This document shows, in pieces, positions 46,606 to 58,241 of a stretch of 64,000 nt of DNA. The DNA is from Neocallimastix lanati (nom. inval.) (taxonomy: Eukaryota > Neocallimastigomycota > Neocallimastigomycetes > Neocallimastigales > Neocallimastigaceae). Under the pieces are notes generated by a model that saw nothing but the letters and a program-made list of their open reading frames with translations, was not told the DNA's origin and did no database searches. How positions within the stretch are numbered: position 1 is the first letter of the stretch; every line of letters begins with the position of its first letter. The stretch is taken from positions 1,096,001 through 1,160,000 of the forward strand of contig JACVTC010000042.1 of assembly GCA_016946835.1 (NCBI GenBank), written 5' to 3'. A program made the translations under genes and the position numbers.

Positions 46606-47172
46606 TGGTCCTCCTCAAGGATTCGGATGCCAGACGAATCTTAAATTTAAACTATAACTAAAAATAACTATACTAAGATTAATAATATAATTAAAAACTA
46701 TTATGAAAATACTATAAAAATTATTTTAAAAATCATACATTACTTAATAATAATACGTGAATATTTTGATTTAAAATTTAAGTATAAAAAATACAGTTCA
46801 ATGAGATACATGAAAAATATTGATAAAAATAATTATAATAATAATAATGAATTAAACTAAATTATAACTAAAACTAAACTATAATAATATTAGATTATTA
46901 ATAAAAATTAAAGTAATATATATTAATATTAAAATTATTGATTATTTGAAAAAAGTATAAAGTAGTGAATTGTAGTTTTCTGGAGGTTTATCTTCATACG
47001 GAATAAAAGTATCATATTTAAATATTTTAAAGTGATAATGTTTTTTCTTAACTTTTGCAATGTTTGAATTATGGATTACAAGAAATAAAAAGTGATTTAT
47101 ATTTTTCTTTTTAATTTGAAATAATAAATAAAAATTGATTGTTTGATTACTTGGATTAATGGAAGAAAAATT
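46606..47172. other. Untranslated 3' interior of the Gag-only element
   Basis: AT-rich; no reverse transcriptase or integrase motifs on either strand. Confidence 0.6.
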
Positions 47173-48828
47173 TTACCTATTTGAAATAAAATTTTTAAAA
47201 GATTTTGAATTTTGATTTGTTTGAATAAGGTTTTCATGAAAATTTGAATTTAGTTTAACAACAGAGTTCACCCTCTCCTTCGGAAAATTAGAATTATTAT
47301 TTAAAGATTTAGAGTTTTGAGTATGAATATATTTATTAATAGTGAGGTTGTTTGCACTAAAGGATTTATTAATTTTACTATGAAAAGAATCAGATATTGA
47401 TATTTTAACAGATTTTATAAAAGAATTATTGGATTTTGAGGATTTATAAACATGAGTAAGATTACAACAAAAATTTTCATTAATAAATAAATTGCAAGGA
47501 ATTTTATTATTTGAATGAAATTTAGAATTATTAGTATGAGTATATGAAGGACTACGAGTTTCATGAGAATTTATTTTATTAGAGTTTACAATGAAAGAAT
47601 TTGGAAGAGTTAAACAATTTGAAAGGCAATAATTTGAATTGAAAGTAATTTTTTTATTTTGAAAATCAATTAATGGATTATGAGTAGTAAGCCATTCGAT
47701 ACCAAGTATACCACAATAAGAAGGAAGATCAACAACATAGAATTCTGTTTTACAAATGTGATTTTTGTATTTTAATGTAATAGGAGAAGTTTTCCCAAAA
47801 ATAGTTTGATTACCATCGATACCTGAGGCTTTAGGGATTGAAGGGTTGGAATGAAAAGGAATATTATTTTCTTTAACAAAATAAATGTCAATAAGGTTAA
47901 ACTGAGAGCCTGAATCAAGAAGTAATTTAGCTATACAAGAGGAGTTTATAGTTTCTAAGGAGAATTCAGTAATAGGAACATTCAAAGAGGTATCAGAGAG
48001 TCTAGGTCTAGATTTTGGTTTAAATACAGGATATGAGAAAAGAGTACTATAATTATTTGAAGATTTATTATTTGTATTAGTAGTTTTATTCTTTAAAGGA
48101 CAATTTAAGACTTGATGTTCTGAAGAGCCACAATATAAGCAGAGATTTTCATTTCTTCTTCTTTCTTTTTCTTCAGGTGTTAAAGGTTCATGAGTTCGTC
48201 TAGAATATGGATTGAAAGAATTGGTTGAATTTGGTTTATTATTGAACGAAAAGTCTTCTTGGGAAAAATTATTATTATTAAATCTAAAGAATTGTTTATG
48301 GGTAGAGAGTCTAAAGTCAATACGAGAAGCTATAGTTTGAAGTTCAAAGAGAGATTGAGGTCCTGGGAACATTTCAAGAATTCTGGTAGCAATTTGATCA
48401 TGAAGTCCATCTAGGAAAGCATCCATTTTAGCAGGTTCATTCCACGAAGAGTCATCAGCATACTTATTAAATTCCATAATATACTTATTGATTTTGCCTA
48501 AATGTTTTTGCTTAAGGATTCTGAGTTTCTGATTAGCAATAAAGGTAGCGTCAAAATTTCCATAAAAAGCTTTGATTTTACTAATGAAGAATTGGTAGTT
48601 TCTAAGACAAGGGTCATGGTTTTCAATGAGTGAAGCAGCCCAATTCATAGCATTACCGTATAATCTTGATATAATATAAACAACTTTATCTTCATCATGT
48701 TGAAAAAGTTCAGGGTGCAATTGAAAAACAAGTTCCATTTTTGCAAGAAATCCTTTTAAGTATTTACGATTCCCAGAGAAACCATCTTTTAAAGAAGCGT
48801 CATCATAAAAATTAGTATGTTCTTCCAT
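47173..48828 (-). CDS. Gag-aspartic protease protein of the LTR element
   Basis: A 551-residue frame starting MEEHTNFYDD. A retrotransposon Gag domain covers about residues 20-180. A CCHC zinc knuckle (CLYCGSSEHQVLNC) lies near 230 and a retropepsin-like site (LLLDSGSQFNLID) near 305, with a hydrophobic ILGIEWL strand later, as in Ty3/gypsy proteases. The last 150 residues are Asn/Ser-rich and of low complexity. No polymerase follows it before the LTR. The frame looks whole. It would supply particle and protease functions and depend on another element for reverse transcription. Confidence 0.85.
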   Translation of the reverse strand: MEEHTNFYDDASLKDGFSGNRKYLKGFLAKMELVFQLHPELFQHDEDKVVYIISRLYGNAMNWAASLIENHDPCLRNYQFFISKIKAFYGNFDATFIANQKLRILKQKHLGKINKYIMEFNKYADDSSWNEPAKMDAFLDGLHDQIATRILEMFPGPQSLFELQTIASRIDFRLSTHKQFFRFNNNNFSQEDFSFNNKPNSTNSFNPYSRRTHEPLTPEEKERRRNENLCLYCGSSEHQVLNCPLKNKTTNTNNKSSNNYSTLFSYPVFKPKSRPRLSDTSLNVPITEFSLETINSSCIAKLLLDSGSQFNLIDIYFVKENNIPFHSNPSIPKASGIDGNQTIFGKTSPITLKYKNHICKTEFYVVDLPSYCGILGIEWLTTHNPLIDFQNKKITFNSNYCLSNCLTLPNSFIVNSNKINSHETRSPSYTHTNNSKFHSNNKIPCNLFINENFCCNLTHVYKSSKSNNSFIKSVKISISDSFHSKINKSFSANNLTINKYIHTQNSKSLNNNSNFPKERVNSVVKLNSNFHENLIQTNQNSKSFKNFISNR

Positions 48829-48879
48829 ATTTTAATGTTGCAAGATTTAATTTTAAAATATTGATATAAAATATATAAC

Positions 48880-49260
48880 TCAAAGTGTAATCCAAGAGTA
48901 TAATCCAAGAGTGTAATCCAAGAGTGTAATCCAAGAGTGTAATCCAAGAGTGTAATCCAAGAGTGTAGTCCAAGAATGTAATCCAATAATGTATTCCAAG
49001 AATGAAATCCAAGAGTGAAATCCAAGAGTGAAATCCAAGAGTGAAATCCAAGAGTGAAATCCAAGAGTGTAATCCAAGAGTGTAATCCAAAAGAGTAATC
49101 CAAGAGAGTAATCCAAAAGAATAATCCAAGAGAGTAATTCAAGAGAATAATCCAAGAGAGTAATTCAAGAGAATAATCCAAGAGAGTAATTCAAGAGAAT
49201 AATCTAAGAGAGTAATCTAAGAGAGTAATCTAAGAGAGAAATAATTCAAGAAAATAATTC
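48880..49260 (-). repeat. 12-bp minisatellite in the leader upstream of gag
   Basis: About thirty copies of a GAGTGTAATCCA-type 12-mer, with variants GAGTGAAATCCA, GAGAGTAATCCA and GAGAATAATCCA. They lie just before the gag start, and because 12 is a multiple of three, open frames appear in every register. Confidence 0.9.
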
Positions 49261-49709
49261 ATTAGAGTAAATGAATATAAAGGTACTATGGAGTTAAATC
49301 TAATACTTGAATAAAATATTTTAATTATTGTAAAATTCTTAAATAAATTATTTTATAGTTTTAGGTGATAAGTTCCCGTAGCTCTCATGTAATAACGCTA
49401 AAGTATTCGAATGTTAGTATTAATTAAATAAACTTAATTAATAGAAGGAAGGAATGATATTAGTTTCTTATTTATAATGCTAATTTAATTAGCTCTGAAA
49501 AAAAAAATATATTATCTTCTCCGATTGTCAAATAAAATAGAATACACAAGTATTACGGATTAGTGGTTGATTAAGCCACCTCGCATAGGAAGTCACAGAA
49601 AACTATTGTTATTTATAAAAGAACTTTATAAATAAAGAAAATATTTTTTTTGATGGTACTTTAACAAAGTGTAAGCAGAAATGATAGCAAAAATAGTGCA
49701 AGAAGAAAT

Positions 49710-49743
<34 letters not shown>

Positions 49744-50232
49744 AAAAGTAGTAGTATTTTATTGTAATTGGTAGGAATCCGGGTGCTTTATTTATTAGTA
49801 ATTTATAGAGATTTTTGATTCTAAAAATAGTAGTACAAGGAATAATTAATCAAGGTGGATAAACAAAGTAAACAAGAAAACTGAGACAAGACAAGAGTAA
49901 ACTAAGGCAAAAGAAGGCTAAGATAAAACTAAGAGAGTTTATTCCAAAGTACCGAGTGCAAGACGAAGCGGTTTCAAAAGAATACTGATTTATGGAAATT
50001 TGTTCAAGGATTAATCTAGTATCGAAGAATTAGTAGTAGAATAGAATTATTGGTAACTAAGATATTGTAGTATCCATGAGTTATTAGTAGTTGAATTATC
50101 CAAGAGATAGTAGTATCCATGAAATATTAGAAGTAGCTAACAGATCCAAAAGATTATAACAGATTCCAAGGCGGCGGTAGAATTTGTGTTCAGCACAAAG
50201 GTTCCTAATATTATTCCAGTGGGTGCTTTTAT
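49261..50232. other. 5' untranslated interior of the Gag-only element
   Basis: Includes a T run at 49,711-49,742, followed by a stretch richer in G and C near 49,850-50,210. No protein motif is recognised. The primer-binding region adjoins 50,232. Confidence 0.5.
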
Positions 50233-50830
50233 TGTAACGGAAACCTAGGTGTTCCAATACTAAAGGACACTTAGAATAAGTAAACTAAATACAAGAATTA
50301 GTAAATACAAAATATTAATATTGGAGCACTTGATTCCTTTGTTGATTAGGAAGGTCGGTGCTGAAATATTAGCAATATTGGTTTTATTTAATATTTTATT
50401 TATTTAATTATTTATTAAAAATTGTTTTATTAGAAAAATGTTTTATTACTAATAATAATAAACTACTTTAAAATACGATAAAAGCACGAAGAGAAATATT
50501 TTCAAGTGAAAATTCATACCTATTTATACTTTTTTTCGGAAAAACAGTTTTCATTATTTTGAAAAATTATAGAATTGTGGAAAATTCGTTTAAAACCGAT
50601 TTTAGCCACAAAAATAGAAACTAATAAAAAGAAGGAATAAAATAGAATAAAATATAATTTTAACTATTAAGAATTTCTATAAAATTCTTAAAGAAATTAC
50701 AGATAGAAACATCTAGAAAATGAAAATAAAAATTATTAAAATTTTCTTTGATTGGGAATCGAATCCGAGTAGTTCGATTCATCGTCATAGCTCTAGCCAC
50801 TATGCCAAGATTTCTTTTTCTGAAATTTTA
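50233..50830 (-). repeat. 5' LTR of the Gag-only element, first part
   Basis: Matches 45,994-46,594. It stops at TGAAATTTTA, where the nested LTR cluster begins. The remaining bases lie at 55,102-55,113. Confidence 0.85.
50748..50812 (-). other. tRNA-like polymerase III A/B boxes inside the 5' LTR
   Basis: The counterpart of 46,511-46,575, with a one-base difference beside the B box (GGATTCGATTCC). Its presence in both LTRs shows that it belonged to the element before insertion. Confidence 0.65.
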
Positions 50831-52538
50831 TTACGGAACAAATAAAATAATTAAAATTATATATAATTATTAAAGAATAAAAATTATTAATATTAGTGGA
50901 ATTAAATAATAAATATTAAAATATTAAAATAATTATAAATTTAGTTATAATAAATTAGAAAATGTATTAATTATTATTTTTATTTAATATTGTAATACTT
51001 AATAATATTTTAATAGTTTATTATATTTTATTATTAAATTTTATTATTAAATTTTTATTATTAAATTTTTATTATTAAATTTTTATTCTAATACAATCAA
51101 ATAACTATTCTAAATGTATAAAAAGAACAAAGTAGTACAATACTTTAGTTCTCTCTCTTTTTCTTACAACTTTATTATTATATTATTCTTTTGATATTTT
51201 CGAGTTTAAATGATAAATTTAGATAGTTATATTAAAATAAAATTAGTTTAAATAATTAAATTTAAATAGTTTAAATAATAAATTAGTATAGTTTAAATAA
51301 TAAAATTAGAATAGATTAAATAATAAAAATAAAATAGTTTATTTTAAATAAAGTTAGAATTAAAAATAATTTAAGTTTTGTATTAAGTGTTTAAAGGTTT
51401 TTAGTGTTTGGTTAATAGTTTTAATAATTATAGTTGTTAGTTAAATTATTTATATTAGGTTATATTAATTTGAATAAATTATTTTAGTTTAAATTGTTTA
51501 GTATTTAGATTTTTAAATTAGAATAATAGATTAGAATAATAGAATAGAATTTAAAATTTTCTTTAATTATTAGAATATATTATTTTATGATAAAAATTCT
51601 TCAGTACTGTACCAATTTTATGTAAAGAATAATAATTAATTTTTATTAAAATAAAAAATAATTATTAATCTTTATTAAATAAAATAATAATTATTTAATA
51701 AAATTTATTAACTTTATTATATAATATTTTTAATATAAAATTATTATTAATAATTTAAAATTAATATTGTAAAATTATTATTCTTTATCATTGTATTAAT
51801 TAATAATATTAAAATAATTAAACATTAATATTTTTTATATTTGTTAAAATTCATTTGATAATTAAATGTTAAGTTTTAATTTAAATAATTGTTACATTAA
51901 TATAATTTTAAACAAATCTAATATAAATTATAGAATTATAATTTAGAAATAATTATAAAATTATATTAAAAATCATAATGTAACAAATCAAATGAAAAAA
52001 AGAATAAGTAATATTTAAAAAATTAATTAAAATAAAACAATACCATGTATAATTGACATTGTTTAAATAAAACAAATGTTAATTGAAGTTTTCCGATTGG
52101 AAAATATCGGTTTTTATTCAATTAACATATGATCAATTTTATTAATAATTGATCATTAAACTTTTTAGGTTTTTCTCCCATATCTTTTCCTAAAAAGTTA
52201 TTCATTAAGATTTGGAACTTTACTATAAATAATTCTTGATTTTCTTTATTTTGAAAATCAAGAGTTATTATTATAAGAATATAATTATAATAATAAACAA
52301 AATAAAATTTTAATTATTTTTAAATAATAAAAATCTTAATAAAAATTATTTTTTAATAAAAAATATTTTAATAAAAGTTTTATTTGGACTAATTATCTAA
52401 TCTCTTATAATAAACTCCTACTCTATTTTAAGTTTTATTAAGTATTTTCTTTTATTTTTTTTTTAATTTCTCGATTAATATTAGTATTAATTGTAGAAAA
52501 GAATTAAATTTAATTAAGTTTAAATTTAATTCTTTACA
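50831..52538 (+). mobile_element. LTR-like unit 1 of the nested cluster
   Basis: About 1.7 kb, ending TTCTTTACA and followed by TTTTA. The last 450 bp share the stem-loop and AAATCAAGAGTTATTATTATAA promoter/R signature of the gypsy-1 LTR family but are divergent. The left edge does not show a clear TG. Confidence 0.55.
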
Positions 52539-52543
52539 TTTTA

Positions 52544-53396
52544 TGTAAGAATCTATAATTATTTGCTAACAAATAATTATATTTTCTTAGTTAAGTTATT
52601 ATAACTATAATTTTATTTAATTAAATATAATATTTATTAAATTTATTTAATTTAATTTTAAATATTCATTAATTTAACAAAATTTATTTAATTGATTTTA
52701 AATAATATATTTACAATACGTTAAATTCTCTACTGTAACTATTATATTCTGTATTGTATTCTGTATTTTATAATGTATTCTGTATTTTATTAACTATTTA
52801 ATTTTATATTTTTATTATAAGGATAAATTATATGATCGAAATATCTTTTATTATTTTATTCTTTTATTTTCGATCATTAGATTAGATTGGAAAATCGGTT
52901 AATTAAGATTTTTTCCAATTACTTTTTAGAAGTAATCGGTTTTACTTAATTAATGCGATGATCGATATGGATAGAATATCGATCGAAAACTTATCTAGGT
53001 TTTTCTATCTAATCTTTTCCTAGATAAGAGATTTGTTAAGATTAGAAAACCCTTTCTTATTTAACCTTATTTTCATAAAAAAATATAAATAAGGCTCTTG
53101 AATTCTCTTTGAGAAATCAAGAGTTATTATTATAAAAATATAGTTATAATAGTATCAATTTTATATTTTTAACATTAACAAATTAATAAAATATTTTATT
53201 CAAAAAACATATTTTAAAATTAAATTTATATAAACAATTCTTCTCTTACTTCTCGTGTTATTATTATAATCAATTTTATAATAAACTCTAAAGGTAAAAC
53301 AAGTTTATTTTATTTTATTTTCTCAACTTAATGAATTAGTCGTTAAGTTGTAGTCAATAATTCTATTTTGAGTTAGTTCTTAATAGAATTATTACA
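52544..53396 (+). mobile_element. Solo LTR 2 of the nested cluster (gypsy-1 family)
   Basis: 853 bp, TGTAAGAATC...ATTATTACA, closely matching 19,167-19,985 in its first 500 bp. It is flanked on both sides by TTTTA (52,539-52,543 and 53,397-53,401). A TATA box lies in TATAAATAAGG near 53,085. Confidence 0.8.
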
Positions 53397-53401
53397 TTTT
53401 A

Positions 53402-55096
53402 TGTAAGAATCTATAATTATTTTTAACAAAATAATTATATTATCTTAGTTTGTTAAAATTAAGATATAAAATAGTTTTATGATCAATAACGTTACTAGGT
53501 TAATATGTTGAATTATATATTAATAATCCAACAATAATTAATTAATAATAATATAATTTAAAATAATATAAGATAAATAGTTAAGTTATTTAAACACTTA
53601 ATATCTAAGAATATTTTAAATAATAATTTCCTTGAAGGATTTATGAAAATATTTATTTATTGAATTATTAGTATATAATTATTGTAAATACAATAACCTT
53701 ACAAAGAACATAAAAGATAGATTTTTACATCTTTCTTTTATACTTTGTAAGTTACATAATAATAGTATTTAATTATAAGATAATAATAATATAGTTAAAT
53801 GAATATTAATAAAATATTAAAATAATAACAATATCGATATGTTTAAAATATTTAATATAATTAAATAAAATTAATTTGTATAATTAATTTGAATAATTAA
53901 AAATAGTAATTAATATATATGATGTAAACATATTTATAAACATAATATAAATAAATACATGTGACGTCATATGTAAATAATTGAAATTATTAATATAAAT
54001 CTTATTTATTAATATTTTCAGAATTATTAGGCCTAAGATAATTCTTTAAATATTAAATAAAAATTTATATTAATTATTAATTAAATGTATATTGAAATGT
54101 GAATAACTGAAATTGAGATTTCAATTCAGTTATAATTTCAACATAGTTAGGTTATAATTAATATAACTTTTATTTAACTCATATTTCATTTATACACCTA
54201 ATTATAATTAATAATTTATTTAATTATATATTAAAATTTTATTTAGTTTAATATTAAAAATTTATTTAATTAAATAATTTTTATACATTTAAAATAATAT
54301 TAAATTTATTTAATTATTCACTTAATTATTAAATTTATTAGTTTTAGTTTTCTCTCACTTATTAAATCATAAACTAAAACACTATTCTGTATTTTATCAT
54401 GTATTCTGTATTCTATCATGTATTCTGTATTGTATTAATCATGTATTTTATTATTAATGTATTGTTTTATATTTTTTATGTAAAGTTTTATAAAATAGAA
54501 CTAAATAGATTAAATTTTAAATTTTATGATCGAAATAATTTTCACTTATTTTATTCTTTTATTTTCGATCATTATATTAGATTAAGTAATCGGTTAATTA
54601 AGGTTTTTCAAATTACTTCTTAAAAGTAATCGGTTTTACTTAATTAACGCATGATCGATATGGATAGAATATCGATCAAAAAACTTATCTAGGTTTTTCT
54701 TCTAGTCTTTTCCTAGATAAGAGATTTGTTAAGATTAGAACTCCTTTTGATTTTAACCTTATTTTGACAAAAAGTATAAATAAGGCTCTTGAGTTCTCTT
54801 TGAGAAATCAAGAGTTATTATTATAACAATTATAATATAATAATAATAACAATAGTTTTTACATTTAAAATTTCTAATAAATAATAAAACAAATTATTTT
54901 AATAAAACAGATTTTATAATTAAAACTTTTCTTTATCAATTTTAGTGTTTCGTCTATTATAATTCGTTATAATAAACTCGAAAATTAGAAAGAACCATAG
55001 GTAAGTATGATTCTTTTCTAAACCTTTAATATTAGCAGTTAGAGCTAATATTAATGATTAATAATTTAATTATAATTTTTTAATTAAATTATTACA
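53402..55096 (+). mobile_element. LTR-like unit 3 of the nested cluster
   Basis: 1.7 kb beginning TGTAAGAATCTATAATTATT and ending AAATTATTACA, followed by TTTTA at 55,097-55,101. The CTTATCTAGG...CCTAGATAAG stem, the TATAAATAAGG box and the R-region hairpin lie near 54,680-54,815. The long upstream part is unlike the other LTRs. Confidence 0.65.
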
Positions 55097-55171
55097 TTTT
55101 AGGATTCGTTACAATTAGTAAGTCTTATTAAAATATTCCAAAAAATTTAAAAAAATGAAATAATTATATAT

Positions 55172-55616
55172 GTAACGGAAACCTGGGTGTTCCAATACTA
55201 AAAGGACACTTAGAATAAGTAAACTAAACACAAGAATTAGTAAACACAAAATATTAATATTGGAGCACTTGATTCCTTTGTTGGTTAGGAAGGTCGGTGC
55301 TGAAATATTAGTAATATTGGTTTTATTTATTATTTTATTTATTTAATTATTTATTTAAAAATTGTTTTATTAGAAAGATGTTTTATTACTAATAATAATA
55401 AACTACGATAAAAGCACGAAGAGAAATATTTTCAAGTGAAAATTCATACCTATTTATACTTTTTTCGGAAAAACAGTTTTCGTGATTTTGAAAAATTATA
55501 GAATTGTGGAAAATTCGTTTAAAACCGATTTTAACCACAAAAATAGAAACTAATAAAAGGAAGGAATAAAATAGAACAAAATATAATTTTAACTATTAAG
55601 AATTTCTATAAAATTC
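55172..55616 (-). mobile_element. Partial LTR of the Gag-only family
   Basis: Matches 45,994-46,440 closely (TGTAACGGAAACCTGGGTG) and stops at ATAAAATTCT, so it lacks the tRNA-like part. A second insertion of this family lies only 58 bp from the first. Confidence 0.8.
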
Positions 55617-56979
55617 TGTAAAATTAAATTAAATGTTTAGGTAAGATTCTTGCTAAATCTTTCCTAGTTTGGGTTAAATTGGTCAGGTCAAGATGTTCTT
55701 ATTAATTACAACAACTTAATTAAATTTAAATAATAAATAATACACACAGAGTTTTACAATTAGCATTATAAGTAATTCTACTTAGTCTTAATATGAAGCT
55801 CAACTGGTGAGTTGAGACTCTTAATCTGTTAAAATGAAAAGTATCTTTATTATATTCAACTGTGTGAAAGAATATGTAAATTCATATTTTATATTTTTAA
55901 GATATTTATAGTTATTATATTATGTGGCTCGTTATTATTATTGGTCATATAACTTACACAAAATATATTAGCATACATAAAACTAGTCCTTAAATTAACA
56001 TAATTATAAACTTTAATATTTATATTTTTAACATAAAATATTGAAATTTATTATCAAAATCTTTACATATTATATTTTAATTTAAAAATATAATATTTAG
56101 CTATTATTAGATTCTATATTTTATTTATATTAAATATTTATATTATTATCTTATTTTATATTACCAATATCAAACTTATATTAATACTATTACATATTCA
56201 TATTAATAATTAGTATTTTAATAATCAATTATTTTATATAAATACATGTTTAAATCTTTTGATTAATCCTTTTTAGGATTATTACAATTTAAAATATAGT
56301 AATAATTATATAAAATAATAATGTAATAAAATATTATTAAGATTAAATAAAATTTATATTTTATATAAAAACTTATTTATAAGATTTACTAATAGCAATA
56401 TGTTTTAAATAAGAGTAAATTTAAATTATTAATTAATTGCTATAATATGGCTTCTTGACCTAATCGTTAAGACCAAATTATCTCAAAACTTTGACATAAT
56501 TTATTTTATAAAAATATATTATTATATTCTTTACTATTAATAATTTTCTTATATTCTATATAATAATTTTTTTATAATAATTATATTTTATAATTTTAAA
56601 TATTAAATTTATGTAATTAATTAATGTGATTAGTTTTAATAATGTAATTAAATAATATAAAAAATATGGATAATCCATATTTTATATGAGAGGGCCTTTC
56701 TGAGGAAAGAATTAGCAAAAATAGTGTTGAAAATGAAATAGAAATAAGAAATAATTGAAAAGTTTCCTATATTGTTATTAAAATAAATATTAATATTAAT
56801 AAAGTTATTTTTAACAATAAAATAATTATATAATTTGTAAATAATAAATATTTTGAATAGTAATTCTTTAAATAAAATTTATAATGTGTAGTAATAAATT
56901 CTTTTAGTGTAATTTAGTAGTTAGTTAATTTATCCATTTATTAATTTTCACACTCCTTTTACAATATGAACCTCAACAA
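55617..56979. other. AT-rich region with LTR-related fragments
   Basis: 55,633-55,760 matches 62,325-62,450 (GGTAAGATTCTTGCTA, TAAATAATACACACAG). At 55,795-55,826 a tRNA-Lys-like half (AGCTCAACTGGT, then TTGAGACTCTTAATC) adjoins a TG at 55,827, which looks like the primer site and LTR start of another element. No gene is recognised in the remainder. Confidence 0.5.
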
Positions 56980-58215
56980 TGTAAAAGATAAGTTTATTAT
57001 TAACTAATATAACTAACAATAATTATATTTAAAGGCTAAGATAATTTAACACCTCTCTATTCGAGTTGTTAATAATAAACACTAAAATTAATTATAATTA
57101 TAACTATTTATTTCTATTACTGTAAAAGGAGACACTAAAATAGATTACAATAATAAAGACACAATAAATTTTATTAAAAAATTTTTATTAAAAATATATT
57201 TTATTAATATTTAATATTTATTAATAGTTATTTGTTCAATAACAATTACATCGAGAAAAAAATGTGAAAAGTATCTTCTATTTATACTTTTCCTAAATAC
57301 ATTGATAATATATCATTTTATTTAAATTACATATATTTTAATATAAAACTACCTTAATGAATTTTATTAAATAATAAATTTATAAACTATAGCTAAATTT
57401 AGAAAAATATAATTATTAAACTTAATACTAAATAATTAAAATTAAGTATATTTATTATCTATTTATTGTTTTCATATTATAAGTAAAGTCTTTATTTATT
57501 TTCGATTTAAAAACAATGTTAAAGGAGTCATGATTAAATTTTGAAACTTATTTTTCACAAAATAAATTATTAATTTATTTTGTTTTAAACTTTAATTAAT
57601 TCATTTAAATTATTTTAAAAACAATAGTTTTCTCAGAATTAAATTTTATAAAAATTATTACATTAAAAATTTGCCTTGTGGCTTAAAGAATATAATTCAA
57701 AATTTTAGTTCATATGATTTATTTATTTTATTTATTATTTTATAATTCAAAGAATAATTTATATTTTTGAATTACACAAGAAAAATTTTTAATTTAAAAT
57801 GTGATTGGGATAATCACATCTTTACAATTACACTAGAATATAGCGCAGCACTTTATAACTCTATCAGTTATTAGTTACTGGGCTTACACTGGGTTATTTA
57901 TTTATTTTAGTAATTAATTTTTATTTATTAATATTAATATTTATTTTAACAATTGACGTTAATAGTAACGCTAGTGCGTTACAATTATAAGTACATTTTT
58001 TTTTTATACATGTTAATAATTTAATGATTGGTATATAATTTAATTTAACTTGATTTACTAATCAACTAAATAAAAATATATTTAAATAAATATTTAACTA
58101 TATAATAAACTATAAAATAATAAAATTTAATGTACTAAATTAAGAAAAAGATTTTATTTGATTAGCTGAAATTGCTAACTGTTTATAGATTCGTTACGTA
58201 ACCAAAGAACTATCA
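56980..58215 (-). repeat. Probable 3' LTR beside gypsy fossil 2
   Basis: On the minus strand it starts TGATAGTTCTTTGGTTACGT and ends CTTTTACA, with a TATAAATAG box about 940 bp from the start. The region at 62,273-63,565 has the same start and a TATA box at the same distance, but the two differ much elsewhere. Confidence 0.35.
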
Positions 58216-58241
58216 TGTATCTGTTATAACCCCTAACCCTA

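Larger units (their letters stand above)
45994..55113 (-). mobile_element. Gag-protease-only LTR retrotransposon, its right LTR split by a nested LTR cluster
   Basis: The left LTR is 45,994-46,605. The right LTR starts at 50,233, is interrupted after 50,830, and ends with GGATTCGTTACA at 55,102-55,113. The 5-bp target duplication ATTAG is exact at 45,989-45,993 and 55,114-55,118. The only coding region is Gag plus aspartic protease; I see no reverse transcriptase or integrase. That makes it a non-autonomous element like the TR-GAG elements described in plants. A purine-rich tract (TTGAGGAGGACCA) adjoins the 3' LTR. The LTRs differ by a few percent by eye. The Gag frame looks whole. Confidence 0.85.

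Noticed and set aside
48789-49181. Overlapping open frames with LLDYTLGLHSWI-type repeats
   Set aside because: They come from the 12-bp minisatellite, which is open in several registers at once; no start context or family similarity.
56446-56500. Possible tRNA-like sequence around GACCTAATCGTTAAGACC
   Set aside because: A D-arm-like stem is present, but I could not find a B box or acceptor stem.
58228-58240. AGGGTTAGGGG, reminiscent of a TTAGGG telomere repeat (minus strand)
   Set aside because: Only one and a half units, next to a gypsy fossil; no array.
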